Made by a program: the position numbers and the translations under genes. A DNA stretch of 64,000 nt from Allopusillimonas sp008369125 (GTDB taxonomy: Bacteria > Pseudomonadota > Gammaproteobacteria > Burkholderiales > Burkholderiaceae_B). The notes under the pieces are model-generated. The model searched no databases. It had not been told where the DNA came from and saw nothing but the letters and a program-made list of their open reading frames with translations. Location of the stretch: assembly GCF_008369125.1 (NCBI RefSeq), contig NZ_VOAY01000002.1, positions 310,001 to 374,000 on the forward strand. The letters are read 5' to 3'. Numbering within the stretch: the first letter of the stretch is position 1; every line of letters begins with the position of its first letter. Of the stretch, positions 1 to 8,523 are shown piece by piece.

Positions 1-252
1 CAGAGTCTTGCATAGCTGCGTGGTATCGCAATCGGGTGCCCACTGCTTCGCTTTGCCAGCATTTAGCCGAAACTGAACCCAACTGGCCTCGGCGTGCCGG
101 AAGGCATACGTGTCCACATCTTCGTCAAGTTGCAGCGCCTGCAACCTTGCCATGAAACGCTGCCGGGATTGCTCCAGCCCTTGTTGTGATGTGTCATAAA
201 GCAAAATACCTGGCAGATTGATCTCGGCGGAAACCTGGCCTGCTGCGCTCAT
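1..252 (-). CDS. Unknown protein, N-terminal part only (runs off window start)
   Basis: An open frame begins with ATG at 252 and stays open to the window edge, giving the first 84 residues, starting MSAAGQVSAEINLPG. No signal peptide or membrane segment is visible, and I recognise no family. A purine-rich stretch precedes the ATG, so translation from here is plausible. The gene lies about 100 bp from the end of the YdcF-like gene and reads in the same direction. The 3' part is missing from the window, so function cannot be judged. Confidence 0.55.
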   Translation of the reverse strand, partial: MSAAGQVSAEINLPGILLYDTSQQGLEQSRQRFMARLQALQLDEDVDTYAFRHAEASWVQFRLNAGKAKQWAPDCDTTQLCKTL

Positions 253-355
253 GATATTTTTTCTCGCGGTGGGGGCAAAAGCAGTTATGGAAGAATCGCC
301 ATATTACTCCCGGAAATGGCTGAAATTTTACTAGGGCCGCCCGCCTTCCACACGG

Positions 356-1141
356 TCACTCAGCAATGCGGTACCAAAGCGCGCCTATCCATTCATGCAG
401 GACGGTGTTCGATTGATTCAGGCCGTCGAGCTTGGGCAAGTATTGCAGCAGGTTATCCAGCGGCGCAGGCTGGAAGGCCGTGGGTGCCGGAATGACGGTA
501 AAGCCAACACGCTGGTAGCTGGCGATAGCGCGGCGCATGTGCGAAGCGCTTGTAACCAGCAATATCGTCTGTATGCCCTGCGGTGTGAGCATGTCCCAGG
601 AATACTGCGCATTTTCGGCGGTGTTCTCCGACCTGCCCTCCACCCATTGCACCGGTGTGGCAAAAAATGTGTGCAAATCGTTGGCCATAGTCTGACCTGA
701 CGGCTCGCCATCGACCGGCACCCCGCCCGACACCAAAATGGGCAGGCCCGTGCGCTTGTGTAGATAGGAACCGTAACGGATTCTAAGCAAGCTTGACTCT
801 GCCGTCGTGTTGATGCCACCAAACTCGGGTTGCCGGTATAGCACTCCGCCGGCCAGCACCACGATGGCTTGCGCATCACGCGCTGCACCCTGATCCAGCG
901 CTGCCGGCGTAAGCACCGGTACATCCTCGAGCTCGCTCAACAACTTGTGGGACACCACCGGCATAGACAACACAATAATGCACAACATGCTGACAAGAAT
1001 GATGCCGATTCCTGTGCGGCGATAGCCGCGCCATAGAAAAACACAACTCAATGCCATCAAAAGCAGCAAGTTGCCCGGAAAAAGCAGTGCCATGGAAACG
1101 GCTTTAGAGGCAATAAGAGACGGAGACATGGCAATCAGCAT
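356..1141 (-). CDS. YdcF/ElyC/SanA-like (DUF218) membrane protein
   Basis: The protein has two N-terminal hydrophobic segments followed by a soluble DUF218 domain. Family hallmarks are visible: AIVVLAGG opening the domain, LVSGG in the middle, SENTAENA, and LLVTSASHMRRA near the end. Known members (ElyC, SanA, YdcF of E. coli) are inner-membrane proteins linked to envelope integrity and peptidoglycan or lipid-carrier metabolism; the exact reaction is unsettled. The longest frame starts at a TTG at 1234, but its first 30 residues are not membrane-like. I prefer the ATG at 1141 (1129 is an alternative), which puts a hydrophobic segment at the N terminus. No good ribosome binding site decides the start. 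Confidence 0.8.
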   Translation of the reverse strand: MLIAMSPSLIASKAVSMALLFPGNLLLLMALSCVFLWRGYRRTGIGIILVSMLCIIVLSMPVVSHKLLSELEDVPVLTPAALDQGAARDAQAIVVLAGGVLYRQPEFGGINTTAESSLLRIRYGSYLHKRTGLPILVSGGVPVDGEPSGQTMANDLHTFFATPVQWVEGRSENTAENAQYSWDMLTPQGIQTILLVTSASHMRRAIASYQRVGFTVIPAPTAFQPAPLDNLLQYLPKLDGLNQSNTVLHEWIGALWYRIAE

Positions 1142-1307
1142 TATCAGCAAAAGCGCGCGTGGCGCGATGGCCGGATTGTAGTCGGTGTCGTTATCGACAA
1201 CCGCGTCAGATGACGCCAACTTTGGGCACGGCAAGGGGCAGCATGGCTTGCGCTGCGATGCATCTGCGGCAGGTGTATGTGTGTACTACCGTGATCAGCG
1301 CAATTAA

Positions 1308-2393
1308 CTACCAATCCATTTTGGCAACTGTGTGTGCCATGAGGGCCTGCTCTGCCTGCAGGCTGGACGGCTCACTGTAAACCATGCATGGGCCCTGAAC
1401 GCTCAAAAACACCACAGCGCCAAGATCGGGCGCGGACAGCGAAGGCGTGCGCAGACTGATCCGAGTACTACCCACCATTAAATCCAGCATGGTATGGTCG
1501 CCCCGAAACGAGCGATGCATGACGCGGGCTGAAACGCCCGAACCTTGCGGCGCAAGCCTAACCTGTTCGGGCCGAAGCATGATCGAAACAGCACCAAACG
1601 TGGCTGAAACTGGGCCATGCATGGCAAGCCGGCCCAGAGGCGACTCTACGCCTTGCGCGGTGACCTGCGCAGTGAGAAAAATCGTGCCGCCCGTCAATCG
1701 CGCAACAGCAGGGTTGGCTGGGCGCCAGTAAACGGTTTCAGGACTGGCGCATTGCATGATTTGACCAGCCTGCATTACCGCCATGCGATCCGACACGGCA
1801 AAGGCCTCGCCCGGATCGTGCGTGACCAGAATCGTGGTGGTCCCGGTTTGCCTCAGCACGCCGATTACGTCTTCACACATGCGCCGGCGCAAATCCAAGT
1901 CCAGCGCATTGAAGGGTTCATCCAGCAGGATCAGGGCGGGATCGGGAGCCAGCGCACGCGCCAGGGCAACACGCTGCTGCTGACCACCAGACAACTCGTG
2001 CGGGAAACGTTTGCCCAAGCCTGAGAGACCGGTTAGCGCCAGCGCTTCCTTGACGCGTTGATGGCTGCCCCGATGTTTGTGCAAGCCATAGCGCACATTG
2101 CCCTCGACGGTTAGATGCGGAAACAATGAGCCTTCTTGCGGCACATAGCCAATGCCGCGACGTTCGGGGGGTACGAATACAGACGGCGAAGCGACGATTC
2201 GTTCATCGAATGCTATACGGCCCTGATCCAGACGATCGAACCCCGCGATCAGACGCAACAGCGTCGTTTTACCGCAGCCCGAAGGCCCCAACAACGTGCT
2301 CACGGTGCCGTGCTGAACACTCAGGCTGGCATGACTAAGAACGTCGACATTGCCATACTGTTTGCAAACGCCCTCGATCGAGATAGTACTCAT
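1308..2393 (-). CDS. fbpC: Fe3+ ABC transporter ATP-binding protein (FbpC type)
   Basis: This is the ATPase of a ferric-iron importer. Residues 36-43 are the Walker A GPSGCGKT, 134-138 the LSGGQ signature, about 154-160 the Walker B LILLDEP, and LVTHDPGEAF carries the switch histidine. The C-terminal 120 residues fit a TOBE domain. The longest frame starts at 2435, but ATG 2393 gives MSTISIEGV, the normal family N terminus, and overlaps the permease stop by 4 bp, as expected for coupled translation. It is the third gene of fbpA-fbpB-fbpC. Iron specificity is inferred from the operon; a related polyamine or phosphonate ATPase is less likely given the partner proteins. Confidence 0.88.
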   Translation of the reverse strand: MSTISIEGVCKQYGNVDVLSHASLSVQHGTVSTLLGPSGCGKTTLLRLIAGFDRLDQGRIAFDERIVASPSVFVPPERRGIGYVPQEGSLFPHLTVEGNVRYGLHKHRGSHQRVKEALALTGLSGLGKRFPHELSGGQQQRVALARALAPDPALILLDEPFNALDLDLRRRMCEDVIGVLRQTGTTTILVTHDPGEAFAVSDRMAVMQAGQIMQCASPETVYWRPANPAVARLTGGTIFLTAQVTAQGVESPLGRLAMHGPVSATFGAVSIMLRPEQVRLAPQGSGVSARVMHRSFRGDHTMLDLMVGSTRISLRTPSLSAPDLGAVVFLSVQGPCMVYSEPSSLQAEQALMAHTVAKMDW

Positions 2394-3946
2394 AGCGTTT
2401 CTCCATAGTGCAGCATGCGTCGGGTGAAGAACCATACTGGAATAATTGAAATCAGAACCAGCAGCGCCGCAAAGGGTGCCGCCGCCGCGTATTCGGCATC
2501 ATAGGTATACGACCATACCTGGGTGGCCAGCGTCGAGACGCCGGTCGGCGCCAGCATGAGCGTGGCCGTAAGCTCGCGCATAATTTCGAGCATCATCAGT
2601 GCCAGTGCGGCACCGATGCCGGGTGCAATATTGGGCAAAACGACAGAAATAAACGCCTGTAGTGGCCGGCGGCCGAGACTGCGGGCAATAGGCTCGATTT
2701 GCGGTGATACCAGTTCAACCGACGCACGCAATGAGGACTGCGCAAGCGGCAGGAACAAAATGGCGTATGCGCAAAGCAGCAGCAAACTGCTTTGATAGAT
2801 GGCAGGCACCAACCGTATAGACAAAAACACCAGCGCAAGTGCCACGACAACGCCAGGCAGCCCATGAACAATATAAGGTAATCGCTCTGCAAACGCGGAC
2901 AAACGGCCACGATGGCGCACAGCAAGCAAAACCAGGGGAATGGCAAGAATGCTGGTGAGCACGGCACCTGACAGACCATACACGACCGTATCCATCAGGG
3001 CTGGCAGAATCTCTGAATAACCGAGGCCCCCAGAGCTACCATGCAGCAGCCAATAAGCCAGCGTGCCCAGCGGAACGCCCAGGCCCAGCACGCCTAGCAA
3101 GATAAAAAAGACTAGAACAACTGGTGCTGCACGCCTCAGGGGTACCGTGGTTACCCGCCGTGCACTACCCCGCCCCACGCGCGTAACCCGCTTGACGCCG
3201 CGCATGCGCATTTCAGCGTAAGCGGCCGGTAGGCATAGCGCCATAAGTACCAGAGATTGCAGCGCTGCCGATGCACTGTCGAACTGCAACTCATACGATT
3301 GGAAAATCGCGGTGGTAAACGTCTGTACGCGCAGCAGGGCAAGCGCGCCAAACTCGGCAAACATATGGGTGAGCACTAACAGCGCGCCGCTGCCCAGCGC
3401 CGGCAGTAATTGCGGCAACAAGGCGCGAAAAAAAGTACGCCATGGCCCATTGCCCAGTGAACGGGATACGTCCTCAAAACCCGGGTCGGTGCTGCGCAGT
3501 GCCGCTGCGACAGGCAGATACACCAGCGGGTAACTGGATAGCGACAAAATCAGTATCGCACCAGGCATGCTCTGGAAGCTGATGTCGATGGACGACCAGG
3601 CATAGCTGGACACAAAAGCCGGCACGGCCAACGGCAAGCTCGCGGCAACGCGCCATAGGTGCCGTCCAGAAAGATCGGAGCGTTCCACGCACCACGCCAC
3701 AGCGACGCCGATCAGGCTTGCCGCAACTGTTACGCCGGTAGCAAGTATTAGCGTGTTGGCCAGCAGCGTGTACGTGCGGCCGCGGAAAAGCTCTTCCCCG
3801 ATCCCCCCCAAGCCGGCTTGCGCTGCGCGCAATGTCACATAAATCAGCGGCATCATCACCAGCGCGACCGGCACCAGCGTCGCAGCGATAATCCAGGGCG
3901 AAGGCGTCGCGCGCGCATGGCGCGCAGACGCCTTGATCCAGTTCAC
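2390..3946 (-). CDS. fbpB: Fe3+ ABC transporter permease (FbpB type, duplicated)
   Basis: A 518-residue inner-membrane permease with about twelve hydrophobic segments in two homologous halves, as is usual for FbpB/AfuB/SfuB. Each half carries an ABC permease coupling (EAA) region, for example around SRSLGNGPWRTFFRALLP in the first half and ARSLGRRPLQAFISVVLP in the second. The start is a GTG at 3946 that overlaps the fbpA stop by 4 bp (GTGA), and its own end overlaps fbpC by 4 bp, so the three genes are very probably one transcript. Its role is to pass iron delivered by the periplasmic protein across the inner membrane. Confidence 0.9.
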   Translation of the reverse strand: MNWIKASARHARATPSPWIIAATLVPVALVMMPLIYVTLRAAQAGLGGIGEELFRGRTYTLLANTLILATGVTVAASLIGVAVAWCVERSDLSGRHLWRVAASLPLAVPAFVSSYAWSSIDISFQSMPGAILILSLSSYPLVYLPVAAALRSTDPGFEDVSRSLGNGPWRTFFRALLPQLLPALGSGALLVLTHMFAEFGALALLRVQTFTTAIFQSYELQFDSASAALQSLVLMALCLPAAYAEMRMRGVKRVTRVGRGSARRVTTVPLRRAAPVVLVFFILLGVLGLGVPLGTLAYWLLHGSSGGLGYSEILPALMDTVVYGLSGAVLTSILAIPLVLLAVRHRGRLSAFAERLPYIVHGLPGVVVALALVFLSIRLVPAIYQSSLLLLCAYAILFLPLAQSSLRASVELVSPQIEPIARSLGRRPLQAFISVVLPNIAPGIGAALALMMLEIMRELTATLMLAPTGVSTLATQVWSYTYDAEYAAAAPFAALLVLISIIPVWFFTRRMLHYGETL

Positions 3947-4977
3947 GCCAGCCCGGCTTCGCGGCGCAAGTCCAGGGCATCAGCCGCGTCGCCTAGATCA
4001 GCGGGGCTGACCTTCGGGGGATCAAGCTCGTCGAAAGGTTTAAGGTTAAATGGCGACACAACGCCCGGACGTAATGGATACTCAGCGACCGAGTCCACAA
4101 TGGCCTGCTGCCCCGCTTGACTTACCATGAAGGCCAAAAACTGCTGCGCCGCAGCCTGATTGGTGGATGTCTTGAGTATGCCTGCCGCAGATACCGTGAT
4201 AAGGCCGCCCGGGTCGTCCTTGTTGGCGGAGTAATGCAGTGCGGACTTCATTTTGTCTTCACCAACTTCCTTGGCAACGGCGAACCAGTAGTAATTATTT
4301 ACCAATGCAGTGGCAATCTCGCCAGCCTCGACCGCCTTCATGGCGGCCATATTGCCGTTATAAATACGGCCGTATTGCTTGAGCCCTTTGAGCCAGTTCA
4401 GTGCCGCCGGACGGCCCTTGAGAAATTTGATGGCGATGAGTTGTTCCTGGAACGCGCCACTGGTGGGCACGAAGCCGACTTTGTCTTTCCAGGCTTCGGT
4501 TGCCATATCTAGCACCGAGGCAGGCAGTTCGGCAGGTTTGACCATATCGCGGTTATAGGCAATGACACGACATCGAGCGCTAACGCTTGTCCAGACGCCG
4601 TCTTTGGCTGTGTAGCCTGGCAGCACCTGACTGAGCGTGCTGTCATCCAGCTTGACCAGCAGGCCTTTCTCGCCCAGGGTTGCTACAGGCGGGCTTTCTT
4701 CCGCATAGAACACATCAGCCGGCGAACGCTGGCCTTCTTCGATGATCTGATTGGCCAACTGCGAGCTGCTGCCTTTGCGGATTGCTACCTTGATGCCAGT
4801 TGCTTTGGTAAACGCGTCAACCAGCGCCGCCGTGGTGCGGGCATGTTGACCGTTATAGAGCGTTAGTGTTTGGGCTTGTGCCGCCTGGGCAAAGCGCAAT
4901 GCTGGGGCGCTGACTAGCGCGCCCGCCCCCATAACGATCCCATGGCGCAGCAAGGTGCGTCGAGTGATATCGGCCAT
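3943..4977 (-). CDS. fbpA: Fe3+ ABC transporter substrate-binding protein (FbpA type)
   Basis: A 344-residue periplasmic binding protein of the ferric-iron transferrin-like class. The N terminus has twin arginines (ITRRTLLRHG) followed by a hydrophobic stretch and an AQA-type cleavage region near residue 33, so Tat or Sec export is plausible. The mature part begins with TLTLYNGQH and contains SPADVFYAEESPP and NNYYWFAVAKE, typical of FbpA/FutA proteins. The longest frame starts at 5028; I chose ATG 4977 because AGGAGT lies 7-8 bases upstream and the signal peptide then has normal size. It is the first gene of fbpABC and lies 37 bp downstream of a Fur-like site. Confidence 0.9.
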   Translation of the reverse strand: MADITRRTLLRHGIVMGAGALVSAPALRFAQAAQAQTLTLYNGQHARTTAALVDAFTKATGIKVAIRKGSSSQLANQIIEEGQRSPADVFYAEESPPVATLGEKGLLVKLDDSTLSQVLPGYTAKDGVWTSVSARCRVIAYNRDMVKPAELPASVLDMATEAWKDKVGFVPTSGAFQEQLIAIKFLKGRPAALNWLKGLKQYGRIYNGNMAAMKAVEAGEIATALVNNYYWFAVAKEVGEDKMKSALHYSANKDDPGGLITVSAAGILKTSTNQAAAQQFLAFMVSQAGQQAIVDSVAEYPLRPGVVSPFNLKPFDELDPPKVSPADLGDAADALDLRREAGLA

Positions 4978-5013
4978 ATCGTAACTCCTGATGTTCAGAG
5001 TCATAATTTTATG

Positions 5014-5032
5014 GCAAATACGAATCATTAGT
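5014..5032 (-). promoter_or_regulatory. Candidate Fur box upstream of fbpA
   Basis: Read on the minus strand the site is ACTAATGATTCGTATTTGC. One half (TAATGAT) matches the classical Fur 19-mer exactly and the other half is weak, about 11 of 19 positions overall. It lies 37 bp upstream of the fbpA ATG, a sensible place for iron repression of an iron importer. This is pattern matching by eye. Confidence 0.4.
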
Positions 5033-5080
5033 CTTACGATCCGCTGAACGACCCTTATAAACCGGTGATTCGCGCCTCTC

Positions 5081-5139
5081 CTAGCCCTGACGCCTAGCCC
5101 TGACGCCTAACCCTGACGCCTAACCCTGTCCCCTAATCC
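5081..5139. repeat. 13-bp tandem repeat, four copies plus a partial fifth
   Basis: The unit CTAGCCCTGACGC occurs at 5081-5093 and 5094-5106. CTAACCCTGACGC follows at 5107-5119, then CTAACCCTGTCCC at 5120-5132 and a partial copy. It lies between the Fur-like site and a second, longer repeat array. It has no apparent coding role. Confidence 0.8.
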
Positions 5140-5163
5140 AGAACCGTATTACAAGCCCCGTGG

Positions 5164-5360
5164 TCGGCTCAGGCCCGGCAAACATTCGCCGCCAGTGCCG
5201 CCCTATATTCAGAAAATCTGACTGGGCCCGGCCAACATGTGCCGCCTGTCTCGCCCTATATTCAGTCAGTCTGGCCGGGTCCGGCCATCATATGCCGTCT
5301 GTCCCGCTTCATATTCAGACAGCCTGGCTGGGTCCGGCCAACACGTTCCGCCAGGCCCTG
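5164..5360. repeat. 53-bp tandem repeat, about 3.7 copies
   Basis: The core GGYCCGGC recurs exactly every 53 bp, at 5172, 5225, 5278 and 5331. It is followed each time by an AACA/ATCA block and, in the first three units, by a TATTCAG block. The third unit holds a perfect inverted repeat, TGGCCGG-GT-CCGGCCA at 5272-5287, and the fourth has one mismatch in it. The array fills the space between the stop of the exported lyase gene (5370) and fbpA. The first and last copies are the most diverged, as in an ageing array. Confidence 0.8.
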
Positions 5361-5369
5361 TGGTCAGCC

Positions 5370-6899
5370 TTAGCTCGCTTTTTTAGCTTGCTCGGTATCG
5401 CCAGTTTTTTCCAAAAGCTTGCTGAAGTCACCGTCCAACTGTTTAAGCGAAGTATCGATGGCCTTGTGCTTCGCATCGACCCAAGCCTGCTGATCGGCAA
5501 GATCTTTTTTAGCTGCCGCGATCATGCGTTTCATTTCTGCAGGCTGTGGTCCACCCGCCGTCGCGCGATTGTTTACGATGGCAACAGGGTCCAGAGTGGC
5601 CTTGAAATCAGCCTCGCTCATAGGAAGCTCCTTGGCGTATGACGTATCACGCACGACCTCTGCGTAAATACGTTGCGCTTGCGCATAAGGAAAATCCAGC
5701 GGCTTGATATTGTTTTTCTTCGCGTAGCTCACCACTTCCGATGCAAAATGGTGTCCGATACGGAAAGGCAGTTTGTGATTGCGCATTAACGAGTCTGCCA
5801 GCTCCTGTGACGCTGTCCAGTCGCTGTTCAGCTCTTCCAGGGCGCGTTCAGGGTCTACCACCAGCGCCTTCATCACGTCGTCCCAATTTTTCAGGGCCTT
5901 CATGGCACTGGCAACCATTTCGCTATTGGTTTTGGCGCTTTTCGGATCGGCCATCCCCGGTGTGATGTTGTGCGTCTGTATGATGGGGCCGAATGCCAGC
6001 GTCAAAGCGGTAGAAGCGCTACTGCGTGTACGGTTGAGCAAACCAGGATTGCGCTTTTGCGGCATGGCACTAGACACATAGGTGTTGTCGCCGCCTTCTT
6101 GCAGCAAAATCCACGGACGCGGCTGTGCATACTGAGTCATCAGATCTTCGATGAAATTGCCGGTATGCAGCGCGACGGTTGTCACAATGGATGCAACCTC
6201 GACAGGCTCATCCATGGACGAAATCTGGGCAGCGTCATAGGCGTTGTCCACCGTGCGGGCAAAGCCCAAATACTGTGCCATGCGTTCACGGTTCAATGGC
6301 CAGCTTGTGCCATTGAGCACGGTTGTACCCATCGATGATCGGTCCACACGCACATACGCTTCGCGAATACGCTGCGCATCGCGCTGCAGACCCGCCGCAT
6401 GACCAAGCAAATAGTGACCATAACTGTTGGGCTGTGCTGCAACGCCGTTCGTATAGTTGGGCACCACGGTGCCTGCATTCTTTTCTGCCAGATTTACCAG
6501 CGTCGTGGATGTCTTTTGCAGACGCTGTGCCAGCGAAAGAAGATCGTCGCGCAATATGGCAGAGCGAAAGGTAGCGTGCATGTCCTGGCTGGAGCGCCCC
6601 GCGTGCAGCAGGGTAATTTCTTGCCCGGCTGCGGCTATCATCAGCGGCTCAAACGTAATTACGGTCGATTGACGCTTGCCACCTTTTTCATTACCAGCAT
6701 CAATTACAGTTTGAATACCCGCAGCAAAGCCCGGCGCCTCCGCTTTGTCGATCAGGCCCTCGTCGGAATTGATGACCAGGCTTGCCTTGTTCATCTCACC
6801 CAGCCAAAAGAACTCGTCTCGTTTTGGCGTGTCTGCGGCGCCTGCCACAGAATAGGCGAGCAGGCTCAGACAAACGGCCGACAGAATCGGAGTTTTCAT
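5370..6899 (-). CDS. Exported argininosuccinate-lyase-like protein (fumarase/aspartase superfamily)
   Basis: A protein of about 509 residues whose fold-family signature SSAMPQKRNPG is intact; this loop carries the catalytic serine in fumarase/aspartase/argininosuccinate lyase enzymes. The QPNSYGHYLLGHA stretch matches the HYLL region of argininosuccinate lyases. Unusually, it begins MKTPILSAVCLSLLAYSVAG and then AADTPKRDEF, a clear Sec signal peptide cleaved near AGA-AD, so the enzyme should be periplasmic. The start at 6899 (or the adjacent ATG 6902) follows an AGAGAGA ribosome-binding stretch. Its substrate is unknown. It sits alone, upstream of the repeat arrays and transcribed in the same direction as fbpABC. 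Confidence 0.8.
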   Translation of the reverse strand: MKTPILSAVCLSLLAYSVAGAADTPKRDEFFWLGEMNKASLVINSDEGLIDKAEAPGFAAGIQTVIDAGNEKGGKRQSTVITFEPLMIAAAGQEITLLHAGRSSQDMHATFRSAILRDDLLSLAQRLQKTSTTLVNLAEKNAGTVVPNYTNGVAAQPNSYGHYLLGHAAGLQRDAQRIREAYVRVDRSSMGTTVLNGTSWPLNRERMAQYLGFARTVDNAYDAAQISSMDEPVEVASIVTTVALHTGNFIEDLMTQYAQPRPWILLQEGGDNTYVSSAMPQKRNPGLLNRTRSSASTALTLAFGPIIQTHNITPGMADPKSAKTNSEMVASAMKALKNWDDVMKALVVDPERALEELNSDWTASQELADSLMRNHKLPFRIGHHFASEVVSYAKKNNIKPLDFPYAQAQRIYAEVVRDTSYAKELPMSEADFKATLDPVAIVNNRATAGGPQPAEMKRMIAAAKKDLADQQAWVDAKHKAIDTSLKQLDGDFSKLLEKTGDTEQAKKAS

Positions 6900-7178
6900 C
6901 ATGTGTCTCTCTTTCAATTAGTTTTAGTTGTTCTAGTGTACGAGATGATTCGTCGGGGTGTTCCGCAAAACCGATTGCTTCATACGTCGCCAAACGGTCG
7001 CCCGCCAAGGCTTCCACTCCGGTAGCAGACGTATTTGCGTGGGGTCGCGCACAAGTGTTCCTCGAAGCCAGCCGCGCGCATCAACACCAACCCGTGCCGA
7101 AGCGCCGATAACAAACGTAGCGCTTCCGCATTGCTTTACTATTGTCCACAAATAAAGATAGAGAGGAGATCAATATTC

Positions 7179-8159
7179 ATGACCAAGACACATGCTGTAC
7201 AGCTAACAGAATTTGGTGAGCCAAATGTAATGCACCTGGTATCCGCAGACCTGCCTGGACCCGCTGCAGGCCACGTGCAGCTCAAGCAAACCGCAATAGG
7301 CTTCAACTACATTGATGTGTACCAGCGTAGCGGAAAGTATCCGCTGCCCACGCCAACAGGATTGGGCCATGAAGCAGCGGGCGTCATCACAGCACTGGGC
7401 GATGGCGTTGCCGATTTGCAGGTAGGCGATCGCGTCATCTATATGAATGCAGGTATAGGTGCCTATGCCACACATCGGAACGTAGTGGCCGAACGTGTCG
7501 TCAAATTGCCGGCCGGCATAGACGATGAAACGGCCGTGGCAATATTTTTCAAGGCCATGACGGCCCAGTACCTGCTTACCAAAACCTATGTCGTGGGACC
7601 AGACGATATCGTATTAGTGCATGCCGCCGCCGGTGGCGTAGGCCAGATTTTGAGCGGATGGGCCAAAGCCTTGGGTGCCACCGTAATTGGCACAGCCGGG
7701 TCACTGGAAAAATGTGCCATTGCCCGCGATGCCGGATGCGACGTTGCCATCGATTATTCTCAACCTGATTGGGTCTCCCAAGTGGTCGCCGCAACCGACG
7801 ACAAAAAGGCGTCAGTGGTGTACGACTCGGTTGGCCAGCATACTTTTCCAGGCTCGCTCGATTGCGCGAGGCCTTTCGGACACGTGGTGGTATTCGGTGC
7901 CGCCTCGGGGCCTATTGCACCGTTTGATGTCGAGCTGCTGAACAAAAAAGGCTGTCTTTATCTGACACGCCCCTCTGTTTTCCCGCACAACGCCGATCTG
8001 GCAACATTTCGTGCCAATGCCGCCATGGTGTTCGACGCCTATCGACAAGGTATCGTGCGCGCGCACATTGGAGCCCGCTTCCCGCTGGCCGAAGTGGCAC
8101 AGGCACACACCACCGCCCAGAACCGGGCAACCACCGGCGCCATTGTTATTGTGCCATGA
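7179..8159 (+). CDS. Quinone oxidoreductase, zinc-independent MDR family (Qor-like)
   Basis: A 326-residue medium-chain dehydrogenase/reductase. It has GHEAAGVITALGDGV in the N-terminal catalytic domain and a Rossmann glycine motif, HAAAGGVGQ, at mid-sequence. NADPH-dependent reduction of quinones or enones is the known family activity. The longest frame starts at 7035. ATG 7179 is preferred because GAGAGGAG lies a short distance upstream and MTKTHAVQLTEFG is the normal N terminus. It is divergent from the exported lyase gene across 280 bp. Confidence 0.85.
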   Translation: MTKTHAVQLTEFGEPNVMHLVSADLPGPAAGHVQLKQTAIGFNYIDVYQRSGKYPLPTPTGLGHEAAGVITALGDGVADLQVGDRVIYMNAGIGAYATHRNVVAERVVKLPAGIDDETAVAIFFKAMTAQYLLTKTYVVGPDDIVLVHAAAGGVGQILSGWAKALGATVIGTAGSLEKCAIARDAGCDVAIDYSQPDWVSQVVAATDDKKASVVYDSVGQHTFPGSLDCARPFGHVVVFGAASGPIAPFDVELLNKKGCLYLTRPSVFPHNADLATFRANAAMVFDAYRQGIVRAHIGARFPLAEVAQAHTTAQNRATTGAIVIVP

Positions 8160-8201
8160 CCAAATAGGTTCAGCCACAGCGCCGGATACCGCAACAGCGG
8201 G

Positions 8202-8318
8202 CTATGTGCCCATCATCGTATCAGGCAGCCAAAGCACCAGAGAAGACACAAAGAGAATTATGAGCAGGACGACGACCGATGGGATGGCAGCTGAAGCCGC
8301 TCGAAGATAATAGACCAT
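8202..8318 (-). pseudogene. Possible C-terminal remnant of a TRAP-type large permease
   Basis: A 38-codon frame (ATG at 8316-8318 on the minus strand) encodes a single hydrophobic helix ending LVLWLPDTMMGT. That resembles the last membrane segment of DctM-type permeases, which commonly ends in a WLP motif. There is no further permease sequence on either side, so it is either a remnant or a chance hydrophobic peptide. The rest of the gap to 8523 shows nothing I can assign. Confidence 0.25.
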
Positions 8319-8523
8319 GCTCTTCTAAAGACATTACACCTTCGTCTGTTTATACTTTCAATTGACGCAGCACGGGTCAAACGTGCAGCCCAACCCGATG
8401 GTGTCCACGCCATTGCGCATACAGCATCGACATAACAAACAAACTCGGGAGACAAGACGCAGCGCCGGGTGAGGCGGCACCAAACAGCAGGTCGCACGCA
8501 GCGTGGCAGCGTCATAAACCATT

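Noticed and set aside
6933..7155. Short frames between the exported lyase and the quinone oxidoreductase
   Set aside because: No recognisable family, no clear ribosome binding site, and overlapping frames on both strands of similar length.
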